Below are positions 6,944 through 14,116 of a stretch of DNA of 35,095 nucleotides, in pieces (positions within the stretch are counted from its first letter, which is position 1; each line of letters opens with the position of its first letter). The notes below the pieces were generated by a model. That model worked only from the letters and a program-made list of their open reading frames with translations. It ran no database searches and was not told the origin of the DNA. The DNA lies in the NCBI GenBank assembly GCA_021846845.1, contig JAJZWB010000027.1:1-35095 (forward strand). The letters run 5' to 3'. The translations under genes and the position numbers were made by a program. Source of the stretch: Actinomycetes bacterium (GTDB taxonomy: Bacteria > Actinomycetota > Thermoleophilia > Solirubrobacterales > Solirubrobacteraceae).

Positions 6944-7142
6944 CGAGCGGATCGCCCTCGGACACCGACTGGCCCTCGCTGCAGAGGACCTGGGTCACCA
7001 CCCCGGAGTCCTCGGCCTCGACCGGCATCTCCATCTTCATCGACTCGAGGATCACGACCGGGTCGCCCTCCTCGACGGTGTCGCCGACCTCGACCTCGAT
7101 CTTCCAAACGGTGCCCGTGATGTGGGCCTCGACCTCCGGCAA
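6930..7142 (-). CDS. small free-standing biotin/lipoyl-attachment carrier protein
   Basis: This 70-residue protein is a single biotinyl domain: EAHITGTVWKIEVEVGD at the start, the biotinylation site ESMKMEMPVEAE in the middle (second lysine-containing MKM), and GQSVSEGDPLVVIE at the end. The length and layout match free actinobacterial carriers such as M. tuberculosis TB7.3. The start is a TTG at 7142, chosen because a full AGGAGG lies 8 bases upstream; a longer frame reaches 7337 but its extra residues are not domain-like. Known: the biotin carries carboxyl groups between carboxylase or transcarboxylase active sites. The gene overlaps the decarboxylase-like crotonase, and an acyl-CoA carboxylase beta subunit lies at 19193; no biotin carboxylase gene is in the window. 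Confidence 0.9.
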   Translation of the reverse strand: MPEVEAHITGTVWKIEVEVGDTVEEGDPVVILESMKMEMPVEAEDSGVVTQVLCSEGQSVSEGDPLVVIE

Positions 7143-7314
7143 CGCACCCGCCTCCTGTGCTCGCGGCTTGAGGCCGCAACGATAACGGGCCGCGTCGACG
7201 TGCAGCGCGCCGCCGCTCTGCACGAAAAGCACGGTCGTTGCGTGGTCCGCCCCCCGGGTGTCATTGACTGGCGGAGATGGTGGAGGTTCGATCCATACGG
7301 CACAAGCCCCAGCG

Positions 7315-7479
7315 ATGCCCGACTCCGACCTGTTCATGAGCTCGCTCAGCCGCCGCCAGCTCGCGCGGCGTCGGCCGGGACGGCTCAGGCGCTCGCCGGT
7401 GGCCGCGATCGCGCTTGCGGCGTTGATCGTCGCGGTTGCCTGCGGGCTGGCGCTCGTGCTCGCGAGCGGCGCGGCCTGA
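7315..7479 (+). CDS. possible small membrane protein
   Basis: This 54-residue frame has a basic stretch (SRRQLARRRPGRLRR, about 11-25) followed by one hydrophobic helix (SPVAAIALAALIVAVACGLA, 26-45). That is a credible single-pass membrane protein with its N-terminus inside. I do not recognise the family. No TAnnnT box or ribosome-binding sequence precedes the ATG, and the stop codon lies inside a 20-bp tandem repeat, so the gene call is weak. It is divergent from the biotin carrier. Confidence 0.35.
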   Translation: MPDSDLFMSSLSRRQLARRRPGRLRRSPVAAIALAALIVAVACGLALVLASGAA

Positions 7480-7550
7480 CGGGCGGGGGAGCGGCCTGAC
7501 CGGCGAAGGAGCGGCCTGACCGGCGGGGGAGCGGCCTGACCGGCGGCGAC
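7471..7550. repeat. 20-bp tandem repeat, four copies, containing the stop of the small ORF
   Basis: Four consecutive 20-bp units begin with gcggcctgac; the second half varies between gggcggggga, cggcgaagga, cggcggggga and cggcggcgac. The first unit contains the TGA that ends the small frame at 7479. Confidence 0.95.
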
Positions 7551-7597
7551 GGCCGCGGCCCCCTGCCGCCGAGGCTCGCCCGCGGGCCGCGACGGCG

Positions 7598-7603
7598 TAG
7601 CCT
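7598..7603 (+). promoter_or_regulatory. putative -10 box of the hypothetical gene at 7617
   Basis: TAGCCT ends 13 bases before the ATG at 7617, predicting a leader of about six bases. Confidence 0.4.
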
Positions 7604-7616
7604 GATTGCAGACGCC

Positions 7617-8012
7617 ATGCCCGCCGAAGACCAGACCGCACTCGACATCGACCTGCTGGCGGCGTCGCTGCGGGCGGACGCCGGAGACCTCGGGACCTTC
7701 GTCGAAGCCCTCGCCGTCAAGCTTGAGCAGGCGGTCCCGGGGGCCGTCTCCGTGGAGCGCCGACGGAACGGGATGCTCGGGCCCAAGCGCGTCCGGCGGA
7801 TCGCGCTCGACGCGGGCGGCCTGCGCCTGGAGCTGGTGGCCGGCGGCGCGGCCGTGCAGACGTTCTGCTCGCGGACGTCCGGCGGGATCGTGCTCAAGCG
7901 CGAGCAGCTGAGCACCGACGCATGGCTGCAGGCTCTCGGCGAGGCGCTCGCCGCGGCCGCGCGCAGCTCAACGCAAACTCGGCAGGCGCTGGAGCGGCTG
8001 CTGCACGAATAG
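7617..8012 (+). CDS. hypothetical protein paired with the YbjQ/DUF74 gene
   Basis: This 131-residue soluble protein has no signal peptide or membrane segment. I do not recognise a named domain. It reads as an alpha/beta protein: an N-terminal helix (DQTALDIDLLAASLRADA), a strand region around RVRRIALDAGGLRLELV, and a long C-terminal helix (WLQALGEALAAAARSS). Its stop codon overlaps the AGGAGG ribosome-binding site of the next gene, so the two are co-transcribed and probably translationally coupled. A role with the YbjQ-type protein is inferred from this coupling only. Confidence 0.75.
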   Translation: MPAEDQTALDIDLLAASLRADAGDLGTFVEALAVKLEQAVPGAVSVERRRNGMLGPKRVRRIALDAGGLRLELVAGGAAVQTFCSRTSGGIVLKREQLSTDAWLQALGEALAAAARSSTQTRQALERLLHE

Positions 8013-8020
8013 GAGGCGGA

Positions 8021-8929
8021 ATGGGATTTCTCAGGCGCGACGACGACGCGAGAGCGGCCGAGCCAACGGCGCCCGCTTGGGAGCCCCAGGCCGAGGCGGC
8101 GCCGCACGCCGCCGCCTACGAGGCGGGCTCGCTCGCCGGGATCCCCGAGTCCGGCCTGGAGCGGATCGCGCGGATGAAGCGGGACGCCCAGCGCGGCTTC
8201 TTCACGTCCGACCTGTCGGTGAACGAGTTCCTGCTCGTGAAGGAGGCCGGCTTCGAGCCGCTCGGGCTCGTCCTCGGCAGCTCGATCTACCACATCGGCT
8301 ACCAGCAGGCGATGTGGAACCAGAACCAGGAGATGGGCGTCCTGACGCAGGCGATGTACCACGCGCGCGAGCTGGCGATGACCCGCATGGAGGAGGAGGC
8401 CGACCAGCTCGGCGCCGACGGGGTCGTCGGCGTGCGGCTCGACATCGGGCGCTACGAATGGGGCCCCGACCTGGCCGAGTTCATCGCGGTTGGGACCGCC
8501 GTCAAGCACCGTGGCGGCGAGCTGCACCGTGCGCCCAACGGACGGCCGTTCACCTCGGACATGAGCGGCCAGGACTTCGCGACCCTGCTGCGGGCCGGCT
8601 ACCGTCCGGCGGGCCTGGTGATGGGCAACTGCGTCTACCACGTTGCCCGCCAGGGGATGATGGCCGCCTTCCGCCAGGTCGGGCGCAATCTCGAGATGCC
8701 CAACTTCACCCAGGCGCTGTACGAGGCGCGCGAGCTGGCGATGGAGCGGATGCAGGTCGAGGCCGACGAGCTGGCGTCGGAGGGGATCGTCGGCGCGCGT
8801 ATCGTGGAGCGCAGCCATGGCTGGGGCAGCCACGTGATCGAGTTCTTCGCGATCGGCACGGCCGTGGTCTCCGTGAGTCCCGACCACCAGATCGAGCGCC
8901 CGGCGCTGGTGCTTCCGCTCCAGGGCTAG
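8021..8929 (+). CDS. tandem YbjQ/DUF74-like ("heavy-metal-binding") protein
   Basis: This 302-residue protein carries two copies of a domain of about 105 residues, at 60-163 and 176-283. Both copies contain FTSDLS/FTSDMS, then GLVLGSSIYHIGYQ versus GLVMGNCVYHVARQ, then YHARELAMTRMEEEADQLGA versus YEARELAMERMQVEADELAS, and end in EFIAVGTAV versus EFFAIGTAV. This is the YbjQ/DUF74 pattern (small GxxHxR-like proteins forming pentamers), here duplicated and fused. An acidic, alanine-rich leader (1-50) precedes the first copy. Ribosome binding site AGGAGG at 8011-8016. The biochemical function of the family is not settled; metal binding is an annotation tradition rather than something visible here. 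Confidence 0.85.
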   Translation: MGFLRRDDDARAAEPTAPAWEPQAEAAPHAAAYEAGSLAGIPESGLERIARMKRDAQRGFFTSDLSVNEFLLVKEAGFEPLGLVLGSSIYHIGYQQAMWNQNQEMGVLTQAMYHARELAMTRMEEEADQLGADGVVGVRLDIGRYEWGPDLAEFIAVGTAVKHRGGELHRAPNGRPFTSDMSGQDFATLLRAGYRPAGLVMGNCVYHVARQGMMAAFRQVGRNLEMPNFTQALYEARELAMERMQVEADELASEGIVGARIVERSHGWGSHVIEFFAIGTAVVSVSPDHQIERPALVLPLQG

Positions 8930-9066
8930 ACGTGCTCGGATCGCCGCACCCCGGTTCGGGTCGGGGCCGTGGCGCCGGTCGTGGTCGCGTCGGCGCCGCG
9001 CCATCTCGGTCGGTCGCGCTCTCGTCGCGGGCCCTGGGCTCTGGGCGCGCGCCCGCCATGGTGACC

Positions 9067-9100
9067 GGGCGCGCCCGCCCCGGAGGGCGGTCGCGCGCCC
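9067..9100. terminator. GC-rich hairpin downstream of the YbjQ-like gene
   Basis: Outer arms GGGCGCG (9067-9073) and CGCGCCC (9094-9100) enclose inner arms CCGCCC and GGGCGG. No T-tract follows. It lies 138 bp after the stop at 8929 and before plsC, consistent with an actinobacterial-type terminator but not decisive. Confidence 0.4.
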
Positions 9101-9146
9101 CTACCGGCCGCCGCTGCGAGGAGACGGCGCCGTTCGGCCGCTGAAG

Positions 9147-9152
9147 TATCGT
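9147..9152 (+). promoter_or_regulatory. putative -10 box of plsC (leaderless arrangement)
   Basis: TATCGT ends 10 bases before the ATG at 9163. Confidence 0.45.
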
Positions 9153-9162
9153 CGGGGCCGCG

Positions 9163-9918
9163 ATGCCGGACGTCGAGATCAGGCCCCAGCGATACCGCGA
9201 CGAGCGGCCGGCGGAGTTCTTCCAGCGGTTCCATGAGCGCGTGCGCTCCAGCGAGCCCGACGCGCACGTCTACGAGGTGGTGCGGATCGTGACCGTCAGC
9301 TACGCGCTGCTCGCGTTTCGCGCGCGCGGCCTCGGGTCTGAGAACGTGCCCGCCGGCCCGGTGATCCTGGCTCCCAACCACGCCTCGTTCATGGACCACT
9401 TCTTCACCGGCGCCTTCGTGCGCCGGCGGATCCAGTTCATGGCCAAGTCGCAGCTGTTCACCGGCGCGGTGCCGCAGTACATCTTCAGCCACGGCGGGGT
9501 CTTCCCCGTGCGTCGGGGTGCGCAGGACGAGGAGGCGTTCATCAGCGCCTACAGGATCCTGGAGCGTGGCGGGGCGGTCGGCATGTACTGCGAGGGGGGG
9601 CGCAGCCGGACCGGTCGGATGGCCGATCAGGCCCGGCCCGGGATCGGCCGGCTCGCCCTGCAGTCCGGTGCGCCGGTGGTTCCGGTCGCGATCCTCGGGT
9701 CCCACCAGGTCCGCAACTGGAAGCGGGGGCGATTCCCGCGCGTCACGGTCCGCTACGGCAGCCCGTTCCGCTTCGAGCGCGTGCCGGATCCGGGGCGCGA
9801 CCAGCAGCAGCAGGCTGCGGATGTGATCCTCCGTCGGATCAGGGGGATGCATGACGAGCTCGAGCGTCTGGGCCATCGCGGAGCGCTGCGAGCCGCGCGC
9901 CGCGGCGAGCTGCGGTGA
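9163..9918 (+). CDS. plsC: 1-acyl-sn-glycerol-3-phosphate acyltransferase (PlsC family)
   Basis: This 251-residue protein has the acyltransferase HX4D motif NHASFMD (H73, D78) and the glycerophosphate-binding EGGRSRTG motif around residue 144, followed by VVPVAILGSH. These are motifs I, III and IV of the PlsC/LPLAT family, which transfers an acyl chain to lysophosphatidic acid at the inner membrane face. There is a moderately hydrophobic stretch near residues 39-52 but no clear signal peptide. The N-terminal 35 residues are polar and charged. The precise acceptor is not provable from sequence; LPLAT proteins also acylate glycolipids, relevant to the PimA-like gene at the right edge. Confidence 0.85.
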   Translation: MPDVEIRPQRYRDERPAEFFQRFHERVRSSEPDAHVYEVVRIVTVSYALLAFRARGLGSENVPAGPVILAPNHASFMDHFFTGAFVRRRIQFMAKSQLFTGAVPQYIFSHGGVFPVRRGAQDEEAFISAYRILERGGAVGMYCEGGRSRTGRMADQARPGIGRLALQSGAPVVPVAILGSHQVRNWKRGRFPRVTVRYGSPFRFERVPDPGRDQQQQAADVILRRIRGMHDELERLGHRGALRAARRGELR

Positions 9919-9940
9919 CCCATCACCTGGAGCCCACGCC

Positions 9941-10047
9941 GCGATGAACGAGCCGAGACCGCAGCCCGCGATGAACGAGCCGAGACCGCAGCCCGCGATG
10001 ATCGAGCCGGAACCGCTGGTGCGATGACCGAATCGGAGCCCGAGCTG
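9941..10047. repeat. 27-bp tandem repeat that reproduces the start of the following gene
   Basis: Units starting gcgatgaacgagccgagacc at 9941 and 9968 are identical. A diverged third unit starts at 9995, and a fourth related unit starts at 10021 and contains the start codon and first codons of the SDR-like gene. The first three form a 27-codon frame (9944-10027, MNEPRPQPA repeated) whose TGA overlaps the next ATG as ATGA. Confidence 0.9.
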
Positions 10048-10602
10048 CTTCGGCCCGGACTTCTGGCCGATCGCCGGATCGCTCTCTGCGGGGTCGCCGG
10101 TGGCGGGATCGCGGGTCGGCTGGGAGAGCTCGGGGCGCGGTTGGAGACGCTCGGCGAGGACACGCTCGCCGACGAGGATCAGTCCGCGGCATGGGCGCGC
10201 GAGCGCGCTCCGCTGGACGCTCTGCTGGTGGATGCGAGAGCTCGGTTCTCCGACGGTGGGCCCGACGGGCTCGAACGCTCGCTGGATCTGGCCTGGCGCG
10301 CGGCCAGGGCGGTGGCGACCGGCGCGCTGATCGAGTCAGAACGGCCGGGGAGGCTGCTTCTGATCGCCCCGCCGGCGAACGCCGGCGAGCATGCGCAGGC
10401 GGCCCGCGCGGCGCTTGAGAACCTCGCCCGGACGCTCTCGGTCGAATGGGCGCGGTTCGGGATCACGGCGGTGGCGCTCGCGCCCGGCGACGACACCGGC
10501 GAGCCCGAGCTGGCTTCGGTCGCGTCATACCTGATCTCGCCGGCGGGCGCCTACTTCAGCGGCTGCGTCATGAGGCTCGGCTCGCTCCGGCCCGCCTCAT
10601 AG
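10024..10602 (+). CDS. degenerate short-chain dehydrogenase/reductase-like protein
   Basis: This 192-residue protein has an SDR-like C-terminal half: RAALENLARTLSVEWARFGITAVALAPGD (about 129-157) and YLISPAGAYFSGCVMRLG (about 169-186) correspond to the helix after the catalytic lysine and to the family's C-terminal motif. However, the YxxxK pair is absent: the position of K is arginine and of Y is alanine within HAQAARAAL. The N-terminal nucleotide-binding loop is only loosely preserved (CGVAGGGIAG, 22-31). The protein is about 60 residues shorter than a normal SDR. Inference: a non-catalytic SDR relative, perhaps structural. The start is ATG at 10024, embedded in a repeat, so start assignment is less certain. 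Confidence 0.7.
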   Translation: MTESEPELLRPGLLADRRIALCGVAGGGIAGRLGELGARLETLGEDTLADEDQSAAWARERAPLDALLVDARARFSDGGPDGLERSLDLAWRAARAVATGALIESERPGRLLLIAPPANAGEHAQAARAALENLARTLSVEWARFGITAVALAPGDDTGEPELASVASYLISPAGAYFSGCVMRLGSLRPAS

Positions 10603-10729
10603 GAGGTTCTTACACCGCTCTCACGCGGCCGCTACGCCGGTGCTCGACCGTCCGCTCCATGACGGTGGAGGACAGGGCTTCCGGACCCGGAAGGAGCGAA
10701 GGCGCCGCCGCGCCGGCTGGGGCTCGTGG

Positions 10730-11824
10730 ATGACCGGAGCCCGTGAGCACATCCACTCGTTCCCCTGCTTCGGCGGGGAGTGCACGGTGATCGTTGCCGA
10801 CGCGGAGCATGACGCTCAGGCCGCCACGGCCGCGCTCGAGGCGCGAGCCGCGCTGCTCACCTGGCACCGGCGCTTCTCCCGGTTCCGCGCCGATAGCGAG
10901 ATCTCGTTCCTGAACCGCGCGCCGTACCGGGTCGTCAGGGTCAGCCCGCTCATGGCGAGGATCGTGCGGGCCGGGCTCGACGCCGCGCGCGAGACGGGCG
11001 GCCTGGTCGATGTGACGCTCGCCGCTGAGGTCGTGCGCGCCGGCTACTCGGACCACCTTGAGCCGGGCTGCCGGCAGACCACCGGCGAGGCGCTGGACGG
11101 CGCCCCAGCCCGCCGTCCGGCCGCCCCGCGCAGTCGCTCATGCCTCGATCAGGTCACCGTCGACGTCGACGCCGCCACGATCACCCGACCGCCGGGGCTG
11201 GCGATCGACGTCGGCGGCATCGCGAAGGGCGTGTTCGCCGACGAGCTCGCCCGGATGCTCGACGGGTTCGACGCCTACGCGGTCGACTGCGCCGGCGACC
11301 TGAGGGTCGGCGGTCGGGCCCGGCTGCCGCGCGTCGTCCAGGTGGCGGCGCCGGACGGCGGCGTGCCGCTGCACGCGTTCACGCTGCGGGCCGGGGCGGC
11401 CGCGACCAGCGGCATCCTCCGCCGCGCCTGGCGGCTGCCCGACGGGCGTCCCGCGCACCACCTGCTCGATCCCGGCAGCGGCCTGCCGGCGTTCACCGGG
11501 CTCATCCAGGCGACCGCGCTCGCGCCGACCGCGGCCCGTGCGGAGGCGATCGCCAAGGCGGCGCTGCTGAGCGGCCCGAAGCGCGCCGCGTCCTGGCTGG
11601 CGCACGGCGGCGTGCTCGTGCGTGAGGACGGCCGGAGCGTGCTCGTGCGTGAGGACGGCCGGAGCGAGCCCGTCTGCCGGGACGGCCGGAGCGAGCCCGT
11701 GTGCCAGGACGGCCTCTACGCCTCCGCGCGCGCCGGGATCCGGGCCGAGATCCAGCCGAGCAGGTCCTCCAGCACCAGTTCGCGCTCCGGCTCGTTCAGG
11801 ATCTCGTGGAACAGCCCCTCGTAG
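10730..11824 (+). CDS. apbE: FAD:protein FMN transferase (ApbE family) with repeat-extended C-terminus
   Basis: This 364-residue protein carries ApbE landmarks: ATG-side CFGGECTV (13-20), RFSRFRADSEIS (49-59), DVGGIAKG (160-167), AVDCAGDLRVGG (184-195) and HHLLDPGSGLPA (243-254), the last two lining the FAD/Mg site. ApbE attaches FMN through a phosphoester to threonine in flavoproteins such as NQR/RNF subunits. No signal peptide is evident, so it may act in the cytoplasm. A 27-nt repeat at 11612-11719 adds VLVREDGRS/EPVCRDGRS units after the normal end near residue 294, and the frame then runs 109 bp into the convergent hydrolase gene. The ATG at 10730 is chosen because upstream codons look non-coding; the SDR-like gene ends 127 bp before. 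Confidence 0.8.
   Translation: MTGAREHIHSFPCFGGECTVIVADAEHDAQAATAALEARAALLTWHRRFSRFRADSEISFLNRAPYRVVRVSPLMARIVRAGLDAARETGGLVDVTLAAEVVRAGYSDHLEPGCRQTTGEALDGAPARRPAAPRSRSCLDQVTVDVDAATITRPPGLAIDVGGIAKGVFADELARMLDGFDAYAVDCAGDLRVGGRARLPRVVQVAAPDGGVPLHAFTLRAGAAATSGILRRAWRLPDGRPAHHLLDPGSGLPAFTGLIQATALAPTAARAEAIAKAALLSGPKRAASWLAHGGVLVREDGRSVLVREDGRSEPVCRDGRSEPVCQDGLYASARAGIRAEIQPSRSSSTSSRSGSFRISWNSPS
11612..11719. repeat. 27-bp tandem repeat, four copies, at the apbE 3' end
   Basis: Units start at 11612, 11639, 11666 and 11693. The first two are identical; the last two begin gagcccgt and are more diverged. All stay in frame with apbE, and the last unit reaches the stop codon of the convergent alpha/beta hydrolase (11716-11718). 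Confidence 0.95.
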
Positions 11825-12582
11825 GCGCGCACGGTCACGTCGGCCGACGCGATCCGCTCGGCGACCATCACGCTTCCGGACGGCGGGCACAGGTCGTCGG
11901 CGGTGCCGTACATGATCAGCGCCGGAGTCTCGATCGCCCCGACCGTCTGCGGCAGCCGCCGGACCGTGTCTTCGATCTCCGCGGCGGTCCGCGCCGGCAG
12001 CCGGCCGTGATGCACCAGGGGGTCGCTGCGATAGGCGGCCACCACGGCCGGATCGCGGCTGACCAGCTCGGGATCGATCGCGATCAGCGGTGCGGTCGGG
12101 GCCAGCGCCGACAGGGCGCGGCCGATCAACGCCAGCGGCGCCGGCACGTCCGGAAGCTCCGCCAGCGCGCCCGACAGCACCAGCCCCGCAGCTCGCTCTC
12201 CGTGCGATGCAGCCCAGCCGAGCGTGAGCATCGCGCCCATCGAATGCCCGAGCACGAACAGCGGCGCCGCGGCGTGCTCCTCACGCGTGAGCGAAACCAG
12301 CCGCTCCAGGTCGGCGATCGCGTGCGCGGCCCGGTCGATCAGCGCACGTGGCCCGTCCGAGCGCCCGTGGCCGCGGTGGTCCAGAGCATGCACCACGAGG
12401 CCGGCACGGGTCAGCGTCTCGGCCACGTGCTCGTAGCGCCCGCTGTGCTCGCCCGCGCCGTGCACGAGCACGACGATCGCGCGCGGCTCGGGCTCGGGAG
12501 CGTCGAAGTGCTCCGGCGTCCACGCGCGCCGGAAGATCTGCACGCCTCCGACGCCCTCGAAGGAGCTCTCCAGGACCCTCAC
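11716..12582 (-). CDS. alpha/beta hydrolase, monoacylglycerol lipase-like
   Basis: This 288-residue protein has the serine-hydrolase triad in order: nucleophile in GHSMG (S114), acid in YGTADD (D229), and histidine in EGLFHEILNE (H259). The oxyanion region VLVHGAGEHSGRY (38-50) and DHRGHGRSDGPRA (68-80) match the monoglyceride lipase/lysophospholipase (PldB/Hydrolase_4) group. EGLFHEILNEPER is especially typical. No signal peptide is seen. The GTG at 12582 is preferred because it overlaps the cupin stop as GTGA; an in-frame ATG at 12597 would overlap by 19 bp. It forms an operon with the cupin and converges on apbE with overlap. Confidence 0.88.
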   Translation of the reverse strand: MRVLESSFEGVGGVQIFRRAWTPEHFDAPEPEPRAIVVLVHGAGEHSGRYEHVAETLTRAGLVVHALDHRGHGRSDGPRALIDRAAHAIADLERLVSLTREEHAAAPLFVLGHSMGAMLTLGWAASHGERAAGLVLSGALAELPDVPAPLALIGRALSALAPTAPLIAIDPELVSRDPAVVAAYRSDPLVHHGRLPARTAAEIEDTVRRLPQTVGAIETPALIMYGTADDLCPPSGSVMVAERIASADVTVRAYEGLFHEILNEPERELVLEDLLGWISARIPARAEA

Positions 12583-12956
12583 CGCTCGCCGGCCCATGGC
12601 ACCACGACCGCGTCCTCATGTGGCGAGTCGCGCGCGACGACGTACTCGGCCGGCTCGGTGTCGGACACGTTCTCGACCACGTGGGTGACGCGAGGGGGGA
12701 CGTACAGCATGTCGCCTGGCTCGACCTCCAGCTGCTGCTCCAGGTGGTCTCCCCACCGGATCCGCACCCCTCCGGAGAGCATGTAGAGGGCGCTCTCGCA
12801 ACCGTCGTGATAGTGCGGTCGCGACGTGGCGCCCGGCGGAACGCGAAAGCGTCCCATGTAGATGTTGTGGGCGCCGGCCGTGGCCTGCGAGATCTCGGCG
12901 CCGCCGACGATCCCGCGCGGGACCTCGCGGTCCGGGCCGGGCTTGACGAGCCTCAT
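12579..12956 (-). CDS. small single-domain cupin
   Basis: This 125-residue protein has both cupin motifs: RPHYHDGCESALYMLSGG (46-63, metal ligands H48, H50, E54) and PGDMLYVPPRVTHVVEN (80-96, H92). All four metal ligands are present. The fold is shared by isomerases, dioxygenases and sensor proteins, so function is undetermined. Its -10 box sits inside the end of the upstream metal transporter, and it is coupled by a GTGA overlap to the hydrolase. Confidence 0.85.
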   Translation of the reverse strand: MRLVKPGPDREVPRGIVGGAEISQATAGAHNIYMGRFRVPPGATSRPHYHDGCESALYMLSGGVRIRWGDHLEQQLEVEPGDMLYVPPRVTHVVENVSDTEPAEYVVARDSPHEDAVVVPWAGER

Positions 12957-12964
12957 CGGAGGCG

Positions 12965-12970
12965 AGTCTA
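12965..12970 (-). promoter_or_regulatory. putative -10 box of the cupin-hydrolase operon (leaderless arrangement)
   Basis: TAGACT on the minus strand ends 8 bases before the ATG at 12956 and overlaps the stop codon region of the CDF gene. Confidence 0.5.
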
Positions 12971-14068
12971 CCCCTCTCGGGACAGCCCCCCGCCGCGTCG
13001 TCCGGTCGCCTTCGGCAGCTCGATCTGAATCGGAGGCTGCGGCGCCGCCTCGTGATCCACCTGGAGCGTCGTGTGATCGATTCCGAAGCGCTCGCCCACC
13101 AGCTGCTGAAGCTCCCTGCGAAGCTCGTGGCAGTCACGACCGGATCCGACCACGACGTGCGCCGACAGAGCCGGGAAACCGGAGGTGACCTCCCACACGT
13201 GCAGGTCGTGAACCTCCACCACCCCGGGTTGCGATGCCATCTCGCGTCCGATCGCGGTGGGATCCAGGCCCGCCGGCGCGGCTTCCATGAACACTCGCCC
13301 GGATTCCCTCAGGAGCGCGTAGGCGGCGTGCAGCAGCAGCGCGGCGATCGCCAGCGAGGCGATCGCGTCGGCGCGGTCGAAGCCGGTCGTGAGGATCACG
13401 CCGGCGGCGACCGCGGTCGCGATGAAGCCGAACAGGTCCGTGACCACGTGTCGGTAGGCGCCCTCCAGGTTGAGGCTTCGATCGGGTCCCGAGCCCCGTG
13501 CCAGGATGCCGGCCGCGGTGAGGTTGACCGCCGACCCGACGACCGCCACGATCAGCACCGGCAGCGCGGCGACCCTTGGCGGCGAGACCAGCCGCGTGAT
13601 CGCGTCGACCACGATCGCGACCGACAGGACGAGCAGCGTCAGTCCGTTCGCCTGCGCCGAGAGGATCTCGGCGCGTCCGAAGCCGTAGGTGAGCACGCCG
13701 CTTGCCGGGCGAGCCGCGAGCCTTGCGGCGGCGAGCGCCATCCCTAGCGCGACCGCGTCGGTGAGCATGTGGGCGGCGTCGGAGAGCAGCGCCAGCGACG
13801 ACGCGAGCACGCCCGCGATCACCTCGGCGAGCATGAAGGCGAGGATCAGCCAGAGCGCGAGCTTCAGCGCGCCGCGGTCGGTGTCTCGCGAGGGCCCGTG
13901 CGCGTGGCCGTGCGCGTGGCCGTGCGCGTGGGGGCCCTGGCCTTGCCCGCAATGCGCCCTGGCGTGGTCGTGCGCGCCAGGCGCATGGCGGTGCTCGGCG
14001 TGAACGCCCTGCCAGTCGCCGGGTTCTGCGCCCGCGGGGCTGCGGGGATCGGGGTGTTCGGGACCCAC
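12968..14068 (-). CDS. CDF-family divalent cation exporter (CzcD/ZnT-like)
   Basis: This 366-residue protein has a His-rich cytoplasmic N-terminus (HAHGHAHGHAHG at 47-58 within a longer His cluster from 23), six predicted membrane helices between about 66 and 255, and a C-terminal cytoplasmic domain. The transport-site HxxxD pairs are SDAAHMLTD (H100, D104) and YRHVVTD (H207, D211), as in Zn/Cd/Co exporters. The C-terminal LHVWEVTSG and DHTTLQVDHE segments are typical of CzcD. The His repeat is encoded by a DNA-level tandem repeat near 13895-13930. A GTG start at 14068 is supported by a TACGAT box 6 bases upstream. Confidence 0.9.
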   Translation of the reverse strand: MGPEHPDPRSPAGAEPGDWQGVHAEHRHAPGAHDHARAHCGQGQGPHAHGHAHGHAHGPSRDTDRGALKLALWLILAFMLAEVIAGVLASSLALLSDAAHMLTDAVALGMALAAARLAARPASGVLTYGFGRAEILSAQANGLTLLVLSVAIVVDAITRLVSPPRVAALPVLIVAVVGSAVNLTAAGILARGSGPDRSLNLEGAYRHVVTDLFGFIATAVAAGVILTTGFDRADAIASLAIAALLLHAAYALLRESGRVFMEAAPAGLDPTAIGREMASQPGVVEVHDLHVWEVTSGFPALSAHVVVGSGRDCHELRRELQQLVGERFGIDHTTLQVDHEAAPQPPIQIELPKATGRRGGGLSREG

Positions 14069-14074
14069 CCCGGC

Positions 14075-14080
14075 ATCGTA
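14075..14080 (-). promoter_or_regulatory. putative -10 box of the CDF exporter gene (leaderless arrangement)
   Basis: TACGAT on the minus strand ends 6 bases before the GTG at 14068; this supports GTG as the true start. Confidence 0.5.
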
Positions 14081-14116
14081 GGCCCGCGGCCCCGACGTGT
14101 CAGGCGGCTGCGCCGC

